Assembly (NCBI GenBank): GCA_946122785.1
Contig: CAMGYJ010000008.1
Location: forward strand, 12,673,475 to 12,737,474
Direction of reading: 5' to 3'
From: Linum tenue
Lineage: Eukaryota > Streptophyta > Magnoliopsida > Malpighiales > Linaceae
DNA: 64,000 nucleotides
Shown here in pieces: positions 1-13,300 of the stretch. The translations under genes were made by a program, and so were the position numbers. The notes under the pieces were generated by a model. The model saw only the letters and a program-made list of their open reading frames with translations. It did not search any database and had not been told where the DNA came from. Every line of letters starts with the position of its first letter. Within the stretch, counting starts at the first letter, position 1.

Positions 1-477
1 TACTTGATATTGCTAGATCAAAATTATCAATCAATACATGTACCACCATATATCATATATATCAAGAGTGACCAAGAAATCACTGTCTTCAACTAACTGT
101 AGTCCCAGTATTACAAGTGTGTGATCCATTAACAACAACTCTGAGAAATAAGCCAAGTGGATCCATCGACAATAGATAGATACTCGATAATATTTCTCTA
201 TCTTTCCATGGAGCTTCTCCATGCCAAGTAAAGGATCAAATCTTCAAAATTAGATTCCCACTTTGATTCAGTTCACACTTCACACTGCCAATTAACATTA
301 TTCTCCAATTAGTCTTGTGGGCCATGTTTTTAATTATTTCCAACAACCAATATTGACATATGAATCACGAAGGAAAATAACATATTTTTTTTCTTTTGCT
401 AAAACGCTTCCAAATTCAGCAATTATTTTTTATTTCCTTTTGGATCTTTTGTCTAGGCCATGGAAAGTGCTTGGCAG
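1..477. other. Intergenic, no gene seen
   Basis: AT-rich DNA without a convincing reading frame. The open frames here are short and have no recognisable protein character. It ends at the target duplication of the MITE that follows. Confidence 0.5.
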
Positions 478-828
478 CATAGTTAGTAAATACTCCGTTT
501 AATACACGTATATGTACCCGTACGTACTTTATTCGTTTAAAACTTCCGTATCCGTATTATTGTCAAGCCGTTTCATTTCCCCCCATTCATTTCATGGTTC
601 CCGTACTAAACACGTATAAAACCCGTATAACACGTTTATTATCCGTATTTTACGAATTAAATTGTTAACTTTACTATTATTTATATATTTATTTATTTTT
701 AAAATGATTAATTTTATATATTTATGACTATTAACGTACTATTAAACATAATTTTAGCTTAAAGATGAAGTATAATGCCCGTACGTATCTTTTACGTAAC
801 TTTCCCGTACCGTATTTTACTAACTATG
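478..828. mobile_element. hAT-like MITE with 8-bp target duplication
   Basis: The ends are inverted repeats: CATAGTTAGTAAATAC on the left and, read on the other strand, CATAGTTAGTAAAATAC on the right. They are flanked by a perfect 8-bp direct repeat, CTTGGCAG, at 470-477 and 829-836. The 351-bp interior is AT-rich, has many CCCGTA/CGTA motifs and no coding capacity. Eight-base duplications are characteristic of hAT transposons, so this is read as a non-autonomous hAT MITE. The boundaries are seen directly; the superfamily is inferred from duplication length. Confidence 0.85.
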
Positions 829-3800
829 CTTGGCAGAACATTGGTGTTTGTTGGCTATGGTATCGCTATCACTTAACCCCTACACATGTGTTGATTTGGT
901 ACCGTATAGCTCATAATCAAGTCTGTGGTCTGTGGAGTAAAATTATGGATGCTTTATAATTTGTATTGTGTGGGACTGTGGGCGAATACATAGAGAGAAC
1001 TAAAGACATATACAAGACTGGAATGAGTAATCATGCTTGTTTGGTAGTATCTATTTTAATTGTAACTAAAATCATAAAATCAACACATAAACCATCTCTT
1101 TTTATTTTGCATGGAAACTCCTTATAAGTTGTAATATTGTCGGTGCATTTTATTTTATCGTACCGCGAGAGGGGGCACTATTCTTAATTGTACAATTAAA
1201 TCATACTAAATGCACATATGATATTCACTCACAAAACAATTGAATAATAGAATGAGCGGTGAAACTCGAAACTCCTTGTTTACTGATGCTCCATAATGTG
1301 CATAATCAACTTTGTTATGCTTATGGGAACATTTTGGGGGTAGCTGGCTAGTATGTACTAACTAGGTTTGATTGATCAAGTGTTACAAGATATTAACAAA
1401 TAAATAACTCAAAAGAAAAACATCAACTATGCCACAAGCTTGAGTGCTATACTTACATATTTGAATATTCTTTTGGCTGATTCATACCTATCCATTTATC
1501 CACAATGAAGCCTATTGGGGCGGCTCTCTTTATTTTAGTTCGCTCCATCCTTTTCTTTGTCAAAAAATTCCAAAGGCATTCTTCGTGAGGGGTCCCCTTA
1601 TTGCTTTTGAAGGCGGCTTCTAATTCTTTATTCTCCCACCAAACACGTTGAAAGAAAACCATTAAGCACTCGAAACAGTTGGTGAAGGGCTGTTTTAGAT
1701 TTGATTAGGGATTTCAAAATCCAAAAGTTTGAGGCCTAAAAGGAAGAAGAATCTTACATATATAATTAGACAACAAAATGGTTTGAATGTTGAAATAACG
1801 AGATCACTGTTGAATTCCACCCGAAAAATTGAATGCCACACTCACTCCACCATGTATACGATGGGGATAAGAGATAGTTTGTGGGTTTAATTTATTCTTT
1901 AAAAAAATTGAGGACAAGGATTACGCGTTTATAACAAAATTACAGCAACAAATGTTGTAGCCAAATAAAAAGATGTTTTCTAATAATTATTGTGCTATAG
2001 ATTCGAATCACATATACTACTAATTTTTTTCATCCTCAAACTACTACCAGATTCATTAATTTTCTCTCAAATTCTAGGGGTGTCTCGAGACACCCCGACC
2101 CTCCACTTGAGTCCACCCATGGCGTGATATCAGATCGAGATATCTATGACGGAGCCTCGATTGGAGGTAATTGGTTGTGACCTCCAAGAGTGCTATATTT
2201 TGAAATGATGAAGGAACAATTTATCCTAAAATGCCACACGACTTGCTCACATCCATAAATGATAGATATGGTCATATGGGTTTGTTTTTGTTTAAGGAAA
2301 ATGACAATTATTGCACACATAGTATAGCATGATGATGGGATGCCAAAATGACAACTTTGGACACATATAAGAAAGCTATGGTTCCAATTGATTAGAAATT
2401 GGAAGCATGTGTACTTATAATCATATAATACGTCCATACTAGCTAGGGCAGTGCAGTGTGTACAATACTCCACGTTTGTAGCTTCTGTATCACTCACCCC
2501 AATCAATTAAAAATAAAAATACCCTTCTAATTATCCATTCAAAATTTCAAACCACCTTCATGAATGGACCATAATTTGTCTCTTGGTGTGTAGCTAAATG
2601 GATAACACTATTCCGGTGCCATCTTGTGAGGAAGCAAATTAATGCAAGCTTATTCCCATTGGACATACCTGAATAAGTACATAAGATATAAACCGTATTT
2701 GATTGAAAGGTTTGGGTTCTAATTAACTTCTCATTTTTCAACAGAAGTAGAAAGTTCAATCTATCTGATCCAAATGTTGTTGATATGATCATATTTAGTA
2801 TGAGATACTGAACTGATTGTTGGCCCACTTTTAAACTAAATAATCAATAATCATATAAAAAATCAATCTTATTTAAACTGATCAATACAAGTGGAATTAG
2901 GAAGGACAAGGAGCTAGAGAGAAGCATGTATATGTTCATCGGGAAGCTTATCAATGACTACCTTCTTCTCTGCCCCTTTGCCATTTCGGCTCCCTTTTGG
3001 GCCACTAAGTAGGGTTAGAGGAGCATCCTTAATCAACCGGTAATTGCGCTTAAAGGATGGAGTTTGTTGGAGTGACGTGCCGACAAACAATTAACATTAA
3101 AGTTTTAGCCAACACCTCCACTTAACTTTCCATAATTAGCCAGTGTCCCGCTGGGAATTTGCCGCCAAAAATACCGGCCAGAGACCTTAGCTTCCCCCTC
3201 TCCTGTCCCGCCACGTGTCATGTCCCGTCGTACGGACGGAACGCTCCCTCCCCCTTCCGACCAAAACCAAACTGCCCCCATAATTTTCTTTTTTACTAAT
3301 AAATCCCACCCACTTGTTGGTAGACTATCCTTCCAACCGATTTTGTTGATCCAATTATAGCTGTAGTATATTTGCTATGATTTAATACATGATTTATCAT
3401 TATATTATGACTTCTATCTTAGATTACTAAACCCATCCATTTGAAACAGACGGGTCCAATTAGTACCTAGGTAGTAAGTTTGCTTGGTGTGAATTGTGAT
3501 GGAGTGCATAGAGTGATTTTTTTTTTGTCAATAGATAGAAGTGAAAGTCATGACAATTAACAGCAACTAAACCAAAAAGTGAACATAACAACATGAATTT
3601 AGTAAGGACTCGACATGATCAGAGCACACAATTAATAAGTAAGTTTGTTGCAATCATTGAGTTTCAAGTTTATCAGTATAATATGAAAAAAGAAAATTCA
3701 ATGATAAACAATATGATGTCGGTTCTTAAATATATTTTTTTAGACGATTATTGACTTCAAAGTTCAAATGTAATGTTTTATGTTAGATAATGAGTGATGA

Positions 3801-4610
3801 AAATTTGAACCCGTCTTGTTGGTATTTATCTGATCTGATTCGCGATGAACGAGTATTACCCAATCCGCAATAGCGTTAGGCGGGGTATGGGTATCTACTT
3901 TGCCCCATCTCGTTCTTACCCATTCTATTTCAAATTCTTACGGTATCTATACATATTTATTCTATTTTGATTTTCTTCAATTAGTTAGATTCGATCTTTC
4001 AACTTGTTAAACTCATTTATCCATTATCCGCGCGGATTATACCAGCCATGATCCTCAGTAGTATGGGGCGAGACATGTGTATTGACTATTGAGGTAACCG
4101 CCCGCCCCTTGCTATCAGAATACATAATATTTCAACAAGGTAATTTTTTTGGTTGAGATTCCAAATAATTGATTTATAAGTTTTCTTTTGCTTTATTCGG
4201 ATTTGCAATCACACATTTAAATGAATAATCTTCACAATTGGTAAAATTATAAAACTAAAATTTTTATAATTTATTTTAATGGAAATTTTCTCACTGTTTT
4301 TATACCCTCATTAATAAGAATCACAAAATTTCCACACAAAGTGGAAACTATCTCTTTCCACTGAACCATTCCCCGGTCTTGCCGGCGCCCGCCGATTGTG
4401 AGCGGAAAAAACAGTTACCCGCTATCCAGTGGGAACCCGCCACGTCGCGCCATACAGTGTGCGGGGGAGGCGGCGGCGGCCGCGCTATCGGGACAGTGTC
4501 TGGACTCTGGCGGAGGAAAACGAAAAGGGCAGTTGTCCTTTCATTTATTTGACTGTTTCCATTAAGTAAAATAAATTAAACTAATGCTGATTGAAATAAC
4601 AATAATCAAA
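829..4610. other. Intergenic, upstream of the ACR gene
   Basis: No supported gene. It includes a perfect 20-bp palindrome near 2,077, an open minus-strand stretch at 2,914-3,088, a GC-richer part around 3,150-3,300 with a CCACGTGTC G-box/ABRE-like core near 3,210, a repeat-like stretch at 3,820-4,130, and a GC-rich block at 4,370-4,510 just before the ACR promoter. The last block could be part of that promoter. Confidence 0.5.
2077..2096. repeat. Perfect 20-bp palindrome
   Basis: GGGGTGTCTCGAGACACCCC is identical to its own reverse complement. It lies in AT-rich DNA with no gene nearby and has no spacer. Its function is unknown. Confidence 0.8.
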
Positions 4611-4616
4611 TCGGAG

Positions 4617-4625
4617 TATATATAA
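4617..4625 (+). promoter_or_regulatory. TATA box of the ACR gene
   Basis: TATATATAA lies about 270 bases before the start codon. It is followed by a pyrimidine-rich stretch (TTTCTCTCC, TCTTTCTAC) typical of a plant 5' leader. It is read as the core promoter with transcription starting near 4,650. Confidence 0.6.
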
Positions 4626-4891
4626 CCGTTCTTCCCATTTCTTCGAAATTTCTCTCCTTTTCTTTCTACACACGGCTGAGGTCCCATCTCTGCACCTTTT
4701 CATCTCTCTCGCTCCTTCCCCTGCTTTTGTGTCAGTTTGTTCATATCTCGGTTCCTTCGCCCTGATTTCCTCAGATCTTGGAAGCCAGCCCATCATTGAA
4801 ACAGTTGTTCTTCTGGGTCTGAACTTTTTCTCTCTTTCGATTCTCTCGGCTTTTCTGGGTTTGTTTGTTGGAGGAATTCAGAGGAGAAACA

Positions 4892-7036
4892 ATGGATGAT
4901 GAGTACGCTAAGCTTATCAGGAGGATGAACCCTCCAAGGTAGTAGCTTTTCCTTTTTAATTGATTGGTTGTGGCTTCAGATTTGTGGGTTTTTGTTGTTT
5001 GTTTTTGGGTTTTGGAGTGTATGGTTTGATCTTAGGGTTAATAAGTGAGAAGAGATGGAATTTCAGAAGGAAGGAATTGGACCCTTTGATGTTCTTCAGT
5101 TTTGATTCCAAAAATCCTATTGGGTTCTCTGTTTTGTGTTTGAATTATGGTGTTAGAGTCAGAGTTTTAGTTATCTGATTGGTCATCAAGGTTACAACTT
5201 TTGTGAGACTGGTTTATTTTCAACTTTGTTTCAAGGTCGTCACTGTTTTCCTCAGCCTAAAGAGTCAAATATGGTGCGGAAAAATCGTACTCGTACTCGG
5301 ACTTTGTCTTGTTGGAGTGTTTGCCATTGCTTCTGTGATGAGTCAAGTTTACTTGCTGGTCTTAAACTGTTATTTGGTTTCTGGTTTTGCAGAGTTGTGA
5401 TTGACAATGATACTAGTGAAGATGCAACTATCATCCAGGTAGAAAGCCGATAGTTCTCTGTTTTTATTCCTATTTTCTCCAATTAAAGAGTGCAAATTAG
5501 AGTGAATGATAATTTCTGTTTTTACCAGGTTGACAGTGTAAACAAGCATGGGATACTTCTGGAAGTTGTGCAAGTTCTCACAGACATGAACCTTGTGATA
5601 ACCAAAGCATACATCTCATCTGATGGAGGATGGTTTATGGATGGTAAACACTTCAATATCTCTTTCATTTCCTATCTGAAGCTTAGATGGTTTCCTTGGA
5701 ATCCTAAGCTTGGATTCTCTCTTTGGCAGTGTTCAATGTCACTGATCAAGATGGGAACAAGATAATCGATGAGGAAGCTATCGACTACATCCAACAAGTA
5801 AACAGACCTTACTCTGCACAATAAAAACTTAGGGTTGTTTGACTTGAGAGGCTAACTTGTTCATGTCTTATGACTTGCAGAGACTTGAAAACGACGCAAT
5901 CTTTTATCCCTCGTTGACCGGTTCAGTTGGAGTGATGCCATCGGATGAGCACACCTCGATTGAGCTCACTGGAACAGACCGACCAGGCTTGCTCTCTGAA
6001 GTATGTGCAGTTCTAGCAGATTTGGGCTGCAACGTTGTGAATGCAGAGATATGGACTCATAACGCTAGGGCAGCTGCAGTAGTTCATGTCACTGATGACT
6101 CAACTGGGGCTGCAATCAAAGATCCCAAACGACTCTCCACTATTAAAGATTTATTATGCAATGTGCTGAAAGGGTTCAACGATTTGAATAATGCAAAGAC
6201 GAGTGTTTCTCCACCAGGTCGATTGAGCAAAGAGAGGAGATTGCATCAGATTATGTTTGCCGATAGGGACTACGAGAGGGTTGATAGGGCAAGTCATCTA
6301 GAGGATGATAGCAACTCGAGGCCTCATGTTACTGTTCTGAATATTGAGAAGGATTACTCGGTGATCACGATGATATCAAAGGATCGGCCTAAGCTTCTGT
6401 TCGACATTGTCTGCACTCTTACTGACATGGAATATGTGGTATATCATGGAATGGTCAGCAGTCGTGGTAAGGAAGCTTATCAGGTAAACATAGTGTTGTC
6501 AAAATTCCGTGATTCTAAACTTGCTTTTCGGCTTCTATGTAGAATCTATAATTTGAGTACCTTAACTTTTGCAGGAGTTCTACATCCGCCACATCGATGG
6601 GTTCCCCATAAGTTCAGAAGCTGAGCGCGAGCGAGTCATACAATGCCTTGAAGCAGCCATCGAGAGGCGAGCACACGAGGGGCTAGAGCTCGAGCTATGC
6701 ACAGAGGACCGAGCTGGTCTCCTATCAGACATCACGAGGATATTCAGGGAGAACAGCTTGTGCATCAAGAGGGCAGAGATCTCGACTAAAGGAGGGAAAG
6801 CCAAAGACAGATTCTACGTCACTGATGTAACTGGGAATCCTGTTGAGCCAAGGATTGTTGACTCAATTTGCAGGCAGATTGGACAGACAAAGCTTCATGT
6901 GAAGCACAGCTCTTTTCTCCCACCATCAAGCGGTAGTAGAGATCCTCCGCAGGAAACTACAATGGGGTATTTTTTCGGAAACCTGTTCAAGGCGCGGACT
7001 TTCCAGAACTTCAAGGGCATCATCTCATACTCCTGA
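4892..7036 (+). CDS. ACT domain repeat protein (ACR3/4/5 type)
   Basis: A protein with four ACT domains, the plant ACR family thought to bind amino acids as regulators; no enzymatic domain is present. Six exons join in frame: 4892-4938, 5393-5438, 5529-5643, 5730-5797, 5881-6483 and 6575-7036, giving 446 aa, the family's normal length. The N-terminus [20 protein letters not shown] is a family signature. ACT domains lie near residues 28-92 ([17 protein letters not shown]), 117-190 ([18 protein letters not shown]), 250-300 ([17 protein letters not shown]) and 330-400 ([17 protein letters not shown]). All four keep the helix-1 pattern. The ATG is the first in frame after the leader. It is followed head-to-tail by the PPR gene, whose start lies only 523 bases beyond this stop. 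Family assignment is firm; assignment to one Arabidopsis orthologue among ACR3, ACR4 and ACR5 is not. Confidence 0.95.
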
Positions 7037-7559
7037 GCAATGATGGTTGCGCTCACTGTATAGAAATAGTGTTTCCTCTCTGCAAATAGTTTGGCTGGTG
7101 AAATGGGAATTTGTACAGAAGATTGTAGATTTTTGTATATAGTTAGATAGTTACAGTTGGGGGATGTAGTTGAGCAGTAAAAATGGAGATGGATCACTTG
7201 TGAATATGATGATCTCGCAGCATAAAAGGTTAGCCACAATGGATTTGTACAGATATGGTTTAGTTTGTAAAGATTTATGCTTCCTTCAAATGAAACTACA
7301 AAGAAAGAGTGGAGATTATGAATGTGAATATTACTCAGTGAAGTCTTCTGTTTGGCCTTGTGATTGTAGTTGCTATACCCTACAATTTTCGCTCATGCCA
7401 TTATGTTTATGTCTTTGCGTTGTTGAGCCTCCAAAACGGCGCCGGAGGCCCGAATTCGTTTCAATTTGTTGGGGATTCGGAAACCTATTTGGCGGGTACT
7501 TCCCAGTTTCCACCACTCACCACTCACCAGGCGACAGTATCTTTCTTCCCGGTTGTAAA

Positions 7560-9635
7560 ATGAGACCGGTGACCGAGTTAGCTAGCTGGATCAGCCGATC
7601 TCTGATCTCGGCCTCGACGAAGTCGGCGAACTCACATGCTCGGCCATGGACTCCATTACTGGAGCAAACGCTTCACGGGCTCGGCTGCCGCGACTCACTT
7701 ACTCCATCACTAGTGGCTCGCGTAATCGACCCGCATCTGCTGAGTCACCACTCGCTGGCACTGGGGTTCTTCAATTGGGCAGCTCAGCAGCCCGGGTTTG
7801 CTCACGATTCGGCTTCCTACCGATCGATATTCAAGTCCCTGTCCACTTCTCGCCAGTCCATTGCCTCCGTCGTCGAATCCTTGTTGAGGCAGGTTAAAGC
7901 TCAGAGCTTGGCGCTCGATTCGCTGACTTGTGGCTTCGTCATCAAGACTTTATTGCAGGGCAAGATGATCCGGAAGGCGGTTTTGGTTTTTGACGAGATG
8001 ATGAAATCGGGGGGTTCGTCTATCGAGCCAGATGTATGTAACTCGCTCTTGGCTGCTTTGTGTTCCGAAGGTTCTTTGGAGAATGCACTGAAAGTGTTTG
8101 AGAAAATGGCTGAGAGGAAAGTTGGGTTTAGTAGTGTTGGGTTCGGAGTGTTTATATGGCGGCTTTGCAGAGATTATGAGTTGGGGAAAGTGTTGAGCTT
8201 GTTGGATAGGGTGAAAAGTGATGGTCAATCTTCAATTGATGGATCAATTATAGCTCTCCTCGTTGTTCATGGGCTCTGCCAGGTTTCCAGAGCTGAAGAA
8301 GCTTTTTGGGCATTGACTGAGTTGAGAATTAGGCACTGCAAACCTGATTTCATGGCATATAGAATAGTCGCTGAGGCATTTAGAACAACAGGCAGTGTGG
8401 TCGACGTGAACATAGTTCTGAAGATGAAGAGGAAGCTAGGAGTAGCACCGAGGAGTGATGACTATCGAGAGTTCATTTTTGGGTTAATAGCTGAGAGACG
8501 GATAATGGAAGCCAAAGAACTAGGTGAAGTGATTGTGCATGGCAATTTCTCTATTAAAGATGATGTCTTGAACGCACTGATTGGATCGGTGTCATCAATC
8601 GATCCTTGTTCTTCGATTATGTTCTTCGATTTCATGGTGGGAAAAGGTGTGCTCCCTACTCTGTTAACATTGAGTAACTTGAGCAGGAATCTCTGCAGGC
8701 ATGGAAAGATTGAGGAGTTATTGAATGTATACAATCAACTATCTGAAAATGATTATTTTTCTGATATGGAGAGTTACAAAGTTATGTTTTCATTCCTATG
8801 CAAGGCTGGGAGAGCGAGAGAAGCATATGGATCTCTCCAGGAGATGAAGAAGAAAGGGTTGGAGCCTGATATCTCAATGTATAATCTCCTGATGGAGACA
8901 TGTTGCAGGCTTGATCTCGTGCGTCCTGCTAAGAAGCTTTGGGATGAGATGTTTGTGACTGGATGTGGAGTGAATCTGAGAAGTTACAATATCTTGATTG
9001 GGAAGTTATCAGATACTGGTGAAGTTAAAGAGGCTGTGAGTCTATTCGATCGCATGTTGGATAGAGGAGTGGCGCCAGATGCTGCAACCTACGATTTTGT
9101 GCTTGATGGGCTCTGTCGAGAAGCCGAATTCGATGATGCTGTTGTAGTGTTTAACAAGTGTGTGGAGAATCAGGATGTGGTGCTTACACGAAATGTGCTG
9201 AGGAATTTCATTCTCAAGCTCTGTGCAAAAGGTATGGTTTCTTGCGAATAGTCTCTATGGTGATGCTCTCATTCTTAAGCATTTAACAACGGTAGCTATC
9301 TGAGTTCTGTGGAGAAGGTATGGTTTTCTTATATATGTTACGAAAGGATTATTCTCTTTTCCCATGCAGGTGAATTCCTTGTAAGCTCTAAGCTGCTCTG
9401 TGGCCTCACATACGATGTAGCACATCCCGACTCTCATGTACTCTTGCTGAAATGTTTAGCTGAGGCTAAAGAGTCTAGAATTGCTGGTGAACATGTGAAA
9501 TGGATTCGGGAAACGTCACCCTCAATGTCCCGTACAGTTACCTCTCAGATTTCAGCCTCTCCCTTGTCTTCCACAGAGCCAGACTTGCTTCAGCAATTTG
9601 CCTGGGCAATGCCAGCAGACCAATGTCAGGGATAG
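7560..9635 (+). CDS. P-type pentatricopeptide repeat protein (At5g14080-like)
   Basis: Pentatricopeptide repeat proteins bind organellar RNA one base per repeat. Two exons, 7560-9231 and 9370-9635, join through a GT-AG intron (phase 1) to give 645 aa. Without splicing the frame would end early at 9251. From memory of the family, the N-terminus MRPVTELASWISRSL and the LLEQTLHGLGCRDSLTPSL segment match the Arabidopsis protein At5g14080. Repeats are visible in tandem, for example PDISMYNLLMETCC followed by NLRSYNILIGKLSDTGEV. I see no E or DYW editing domain, so it is P-class. The Ser/Arg-rich start could be an organelle transit peptide (inference). The frame is open far upstream, but that part is the ACR 3' region, so the start at MRPVTEL is chosen by homology. 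Confidence 0.92.
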
Positions 9636-10326
9636 AGGCAACATTTGCTCGATGTAACTCAAACGCCGCCACCATTGTCAGAGTTGGAATGTGAAAGGTT
9701 GAGAGTAGTCATGGATGAATGAAGGGCAAGCGCTGGAATTGAAAGGGGTCTCAAGTAAAAGGAAAGCCAGTCAATGGCAGAGACTAGTGGCTCAATATGC
9801 TGCTAAACTTGTGAGTATTTTGCCCATGCTTCACAAAGAATGAAAAGCTTCAAGACATAATGATGCTGGGTGTGTACAGTGTACTTATATACTGTACAGA
9901 AACGGCCATAAAGGCCAGTAAAAGTCGAACTATAGATTCTATGCAAAATGGATCACACAAAAGGAGTTACAGTTCGTCAATTGTATGATCATTGACAAAT
10001 GGTAAGTTCCTCTAAATGTACATTGAATCCCTGGTAATTACAAGTCCACTGGCTACTATCTGGAGTCAACCAAGTCAGAAAATATTCCATTCACCTTCAG
10101 TAAAGGAAGGAATTTACTTCTCTACTTTCAGTCTACAAGAGGATTTTCCTATGAGGCTAAAACAAGAGTAACGAGGGCAGGCGCCAGCTCAATGGACCCA
10201 AGTACAAAGATGATGGATGGCTCTAAAAAGCACCATGTTCCCTTTTCTCTGTACAACATTCATACAATGTTACCTATATCTACATAGATATATGTGCAGA
10301 GAATTTTTACAGGCTCTAATTAGCCA
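9636..10326. other. Convergent 3' regions of the PPR and GYF genes
   Basis: No reading frame of note. The PPR gene ends at its left and the GYF gene ends at its right on the opposite strand, so the 690 bases must hold both 3' untranslated regions. Some overlap of the two transcripts is possible. Confidence 0.6.
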
Positions 10327-13300
10327 TCAATCGTCCAGGTGCTGGATTTCACCCATCATGATGCGATTGCTGGTGACTTTAAACCCGAGGAGAGCAGGAT
10401 CAATCTGCCTTCCCTTCTTCCCTTTCTTCTTCCCAATCCGTCCACCTTGCGAATTGTCATACGACTCTAACCCACTTAATTGAGCCGCGTCCAGTTCATG
10501 CGCAACTGGTTTCTTCAGCATGTCAATGAATGATGCCTCTGATGACACTGCAGCATCAGCGTAAGAGGAGGTCCTCCTAACTTCCACTGGTTTCGCTGTT
10601 GTTGCCACAAGAACCCTCCCCGCTGCAGGGTTGTTATGTCTCCTTTCTGGGAAGAAAGCCAATTCCCACAAGGTCAAACATTGGGTCAACTATCCAAAAG
10701 TAGAAAATCAACACACAGATCAAGGGACAAAATTTACATACCAAGGGGTGTTGTTGGTAAGTTGATCGAGCTTTTCTGCTTCATGCTTGGACCAGGAGAA
10801 GCCAAGTCTGATGAAGCTACTGGTTTAGGGGAAGGATTGTCGGATACCTTGGGGAGAAGTGTCGGCGCCCTGTTGATGAAAACAAGAGACATCAAGAACA
10901 TCGAACATAGAAGGTTATATATGCAAGCGAGATAACGAAAATTAGAAGAACACCCAAGTCTGCAGAATATCAAGTTGATCTAATAACCGACTTTTCCATC
11001 AGATACAATCTTCCGACTTCCAACTTCTACCTCTAAAAATATAAGTTTAAGTTGATGGGCATCCAATTTTACTTCACCTTTTGAACATTTTCAATTGCAC
11101 CCTTTCTCTTCTATTGAACTCCATAAGCTTGTGGACTCATTCAACGCAGCTCACATTACAGTAACTTCAACTCTAAGAAGAACAAGTTGTAGACTCACTG
11201 AATCGTTTCACAATCATTCACGTATTTCGATAATTTTCTGAGACATTTTTACTTCTATCATTTGCTACTGTTCGTAACTTCTCATAGATCACGTACACAT
11301 TGAATTAAGTTAACCTTGAAATTTGAGTGAAACCTCATACCTGGGGTTAGTAATCTCTTCTCTAACTGTTCTATCTAATCCTGTTTCACAGCCGCTCAAG
11401 CTTCCATTGCCACCTGCATAGTATGTAACTCCTCCTCTTAGAGTCCATCTGACCATAGAGTTAAAACAGAAGAACAAAACAGAAAATAAAATAAGGAGGT
11501 TTACCCGTGCTACTCAGCGAGCTATGTCTACTACTGTGTCTACTATTGACATTACTTGGCAGCTCGGCCAAATCTCTGGCAGGCTCACCGTGATCAACTG
11601 AAATTTGTGCATTAGAGCTTCTAGACCCGAGTATCTTCTCCTTCCCTACCCGCTCTCTTAACTCTTTATGGTCACCAGATGAGTTGCTGCTCAACCTAGC
11701 ATCGATACCATGTGAAGGATCTCCACTGCTCGACAAGAATCTATGTTCCTCTACTTGTAATCCAGCTTTAGGCCCCAGAGAGAATCTTTCATTTCCCAAC
11801 TGGTTGGATTGGCCACTCATTGATGCATTTACTATATCCTCCAGGGTAGGTGCACCTAAACTTGAAGTAGATGACTTGGTGTTCTGCCAATGGTTATCAC
11901 TAGGAGTTGAATCTTTTGTATTATCATTCTCTGGCGCCTGAATAGACCTAAGACCGGCTGATGTTTCGTGGAGCTCCATCAATGCTTGCTTTGAGTTCTC
12001 ATCATTGCCTCCCCAAAAGGTGGGGTTTGAAAAAGTTTCTTCATCTTTCAGACGTTGTTGTTCCTCTTTAACACGCATATGTTGTTGCAGGTCTCCTTCA
12101 GTCCAACCATTTTCTAGCGGCGTATTTTGCCCTTGGTAGCTATCCATCATTCCTGCTCGCGAAGCATATTGAAGTCATGTGAAAGTTAGCCAGCAAGTTA
12201 GATCAGAAACAAGAAGAAACTAAAACCAACTTTTTGGTCAGAATACTGCATGCTTATTAGAAACATTGTTCTGGAATATATATGCATATTTGTACCTTGG
12301 ATATGACCATTTAACTTCATCTCAGGAGGCACTGGCCTCTCAATGACCCCAGAAGTAGGCTCATAAAACCCACTTTGAAGATGATGTTCCTGAAAACCAT
12401 GATGCCATTTAAGGTTCCTTTGATGCTCCTCGTTTGAGGAAAATCGCTGCTGAAATAAATCTGACTGATGTTGACCAGCATCATCACCTGACCATGTGCT
12501 ACTATTGCCTTGCCTTTCCCCATCCATACCTAATTGCTGCCTAAGTGCCAAAGACAATTGCTGTGCCTGCAATTGCTCCTTCTGAAAATGAAGCTGCTCA
12601 TCTGAAGAGGGAATATTACCACCATGTTTTGTCAGAAGGTCCAAGAAATCATTTGGTGGTTCATGAAGAGCATTATGACCAAGCTTGGCCTGAATAATTT
12701 GCTCCAGCAACGGATTATTAGTTTGTCTTGAAAGGTGAGCATGCTGAGCTTCTGGCAATTGCATCCTGAACTGAACCTCATCGAACATATTGTTGTCTCT
12801 CAGTTGATCTGCAGTCATGTGTCCATAACCAGCATTTGACATCTGATGCTGTAGCAATCTTTCAAGCACCATTTGTTGCTGCCTCTGTTGCTGCTGTTGC
12901 TGCCTTTGCTGCTGCAACTTCATCTGATGGTTCCTTAGCTGCTGTTGCTGCTGGAGTAACCAATGCCCTTGTTGAAGCTCCAGCTGCTCCACTTGGCGCT
13001 GCTGTTGTAACTCAACCTGGCGCTGTTGCTCTTGAAGCTCCAGCAGCTGTTGCTCCTGCTGAAGCTCCAGAAGTCGCTGCTGCTGCTGTCTTTGAAGCTC
13101 TATCCACCGCTGCTGCTGCTGAATCTCCAGCTGTCGCTGCTGTTCAAGCTCAAGCCTTCTCTGCCGTTCGAGCTCGAGCCTTCGCTGATGTTCAAGTTCG
13201 AGCCTCCGTTGCTGTTCAAGCTCGAGCCTCCGTTGCTGTTCAAGCTCGAGCCTCCGTTGCTGTTCAAATTCCAACTGCCGCTGCTGTTCAAGTTCCAACA

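Noticed and set aside
1184..1199. 16-bp palindrome TTAATTGTACAATTAA
   Set aside because: Perfect, but made almost only of A and T, so chance is a good explanation.
7170..7559. In-frame upstream extension of the PPR protein
   Set aside because: It overlaps the 3' region of the ACR gene and lacks PPR-like sequence; MRPVTEL at 7560 matches the family N-terminus.
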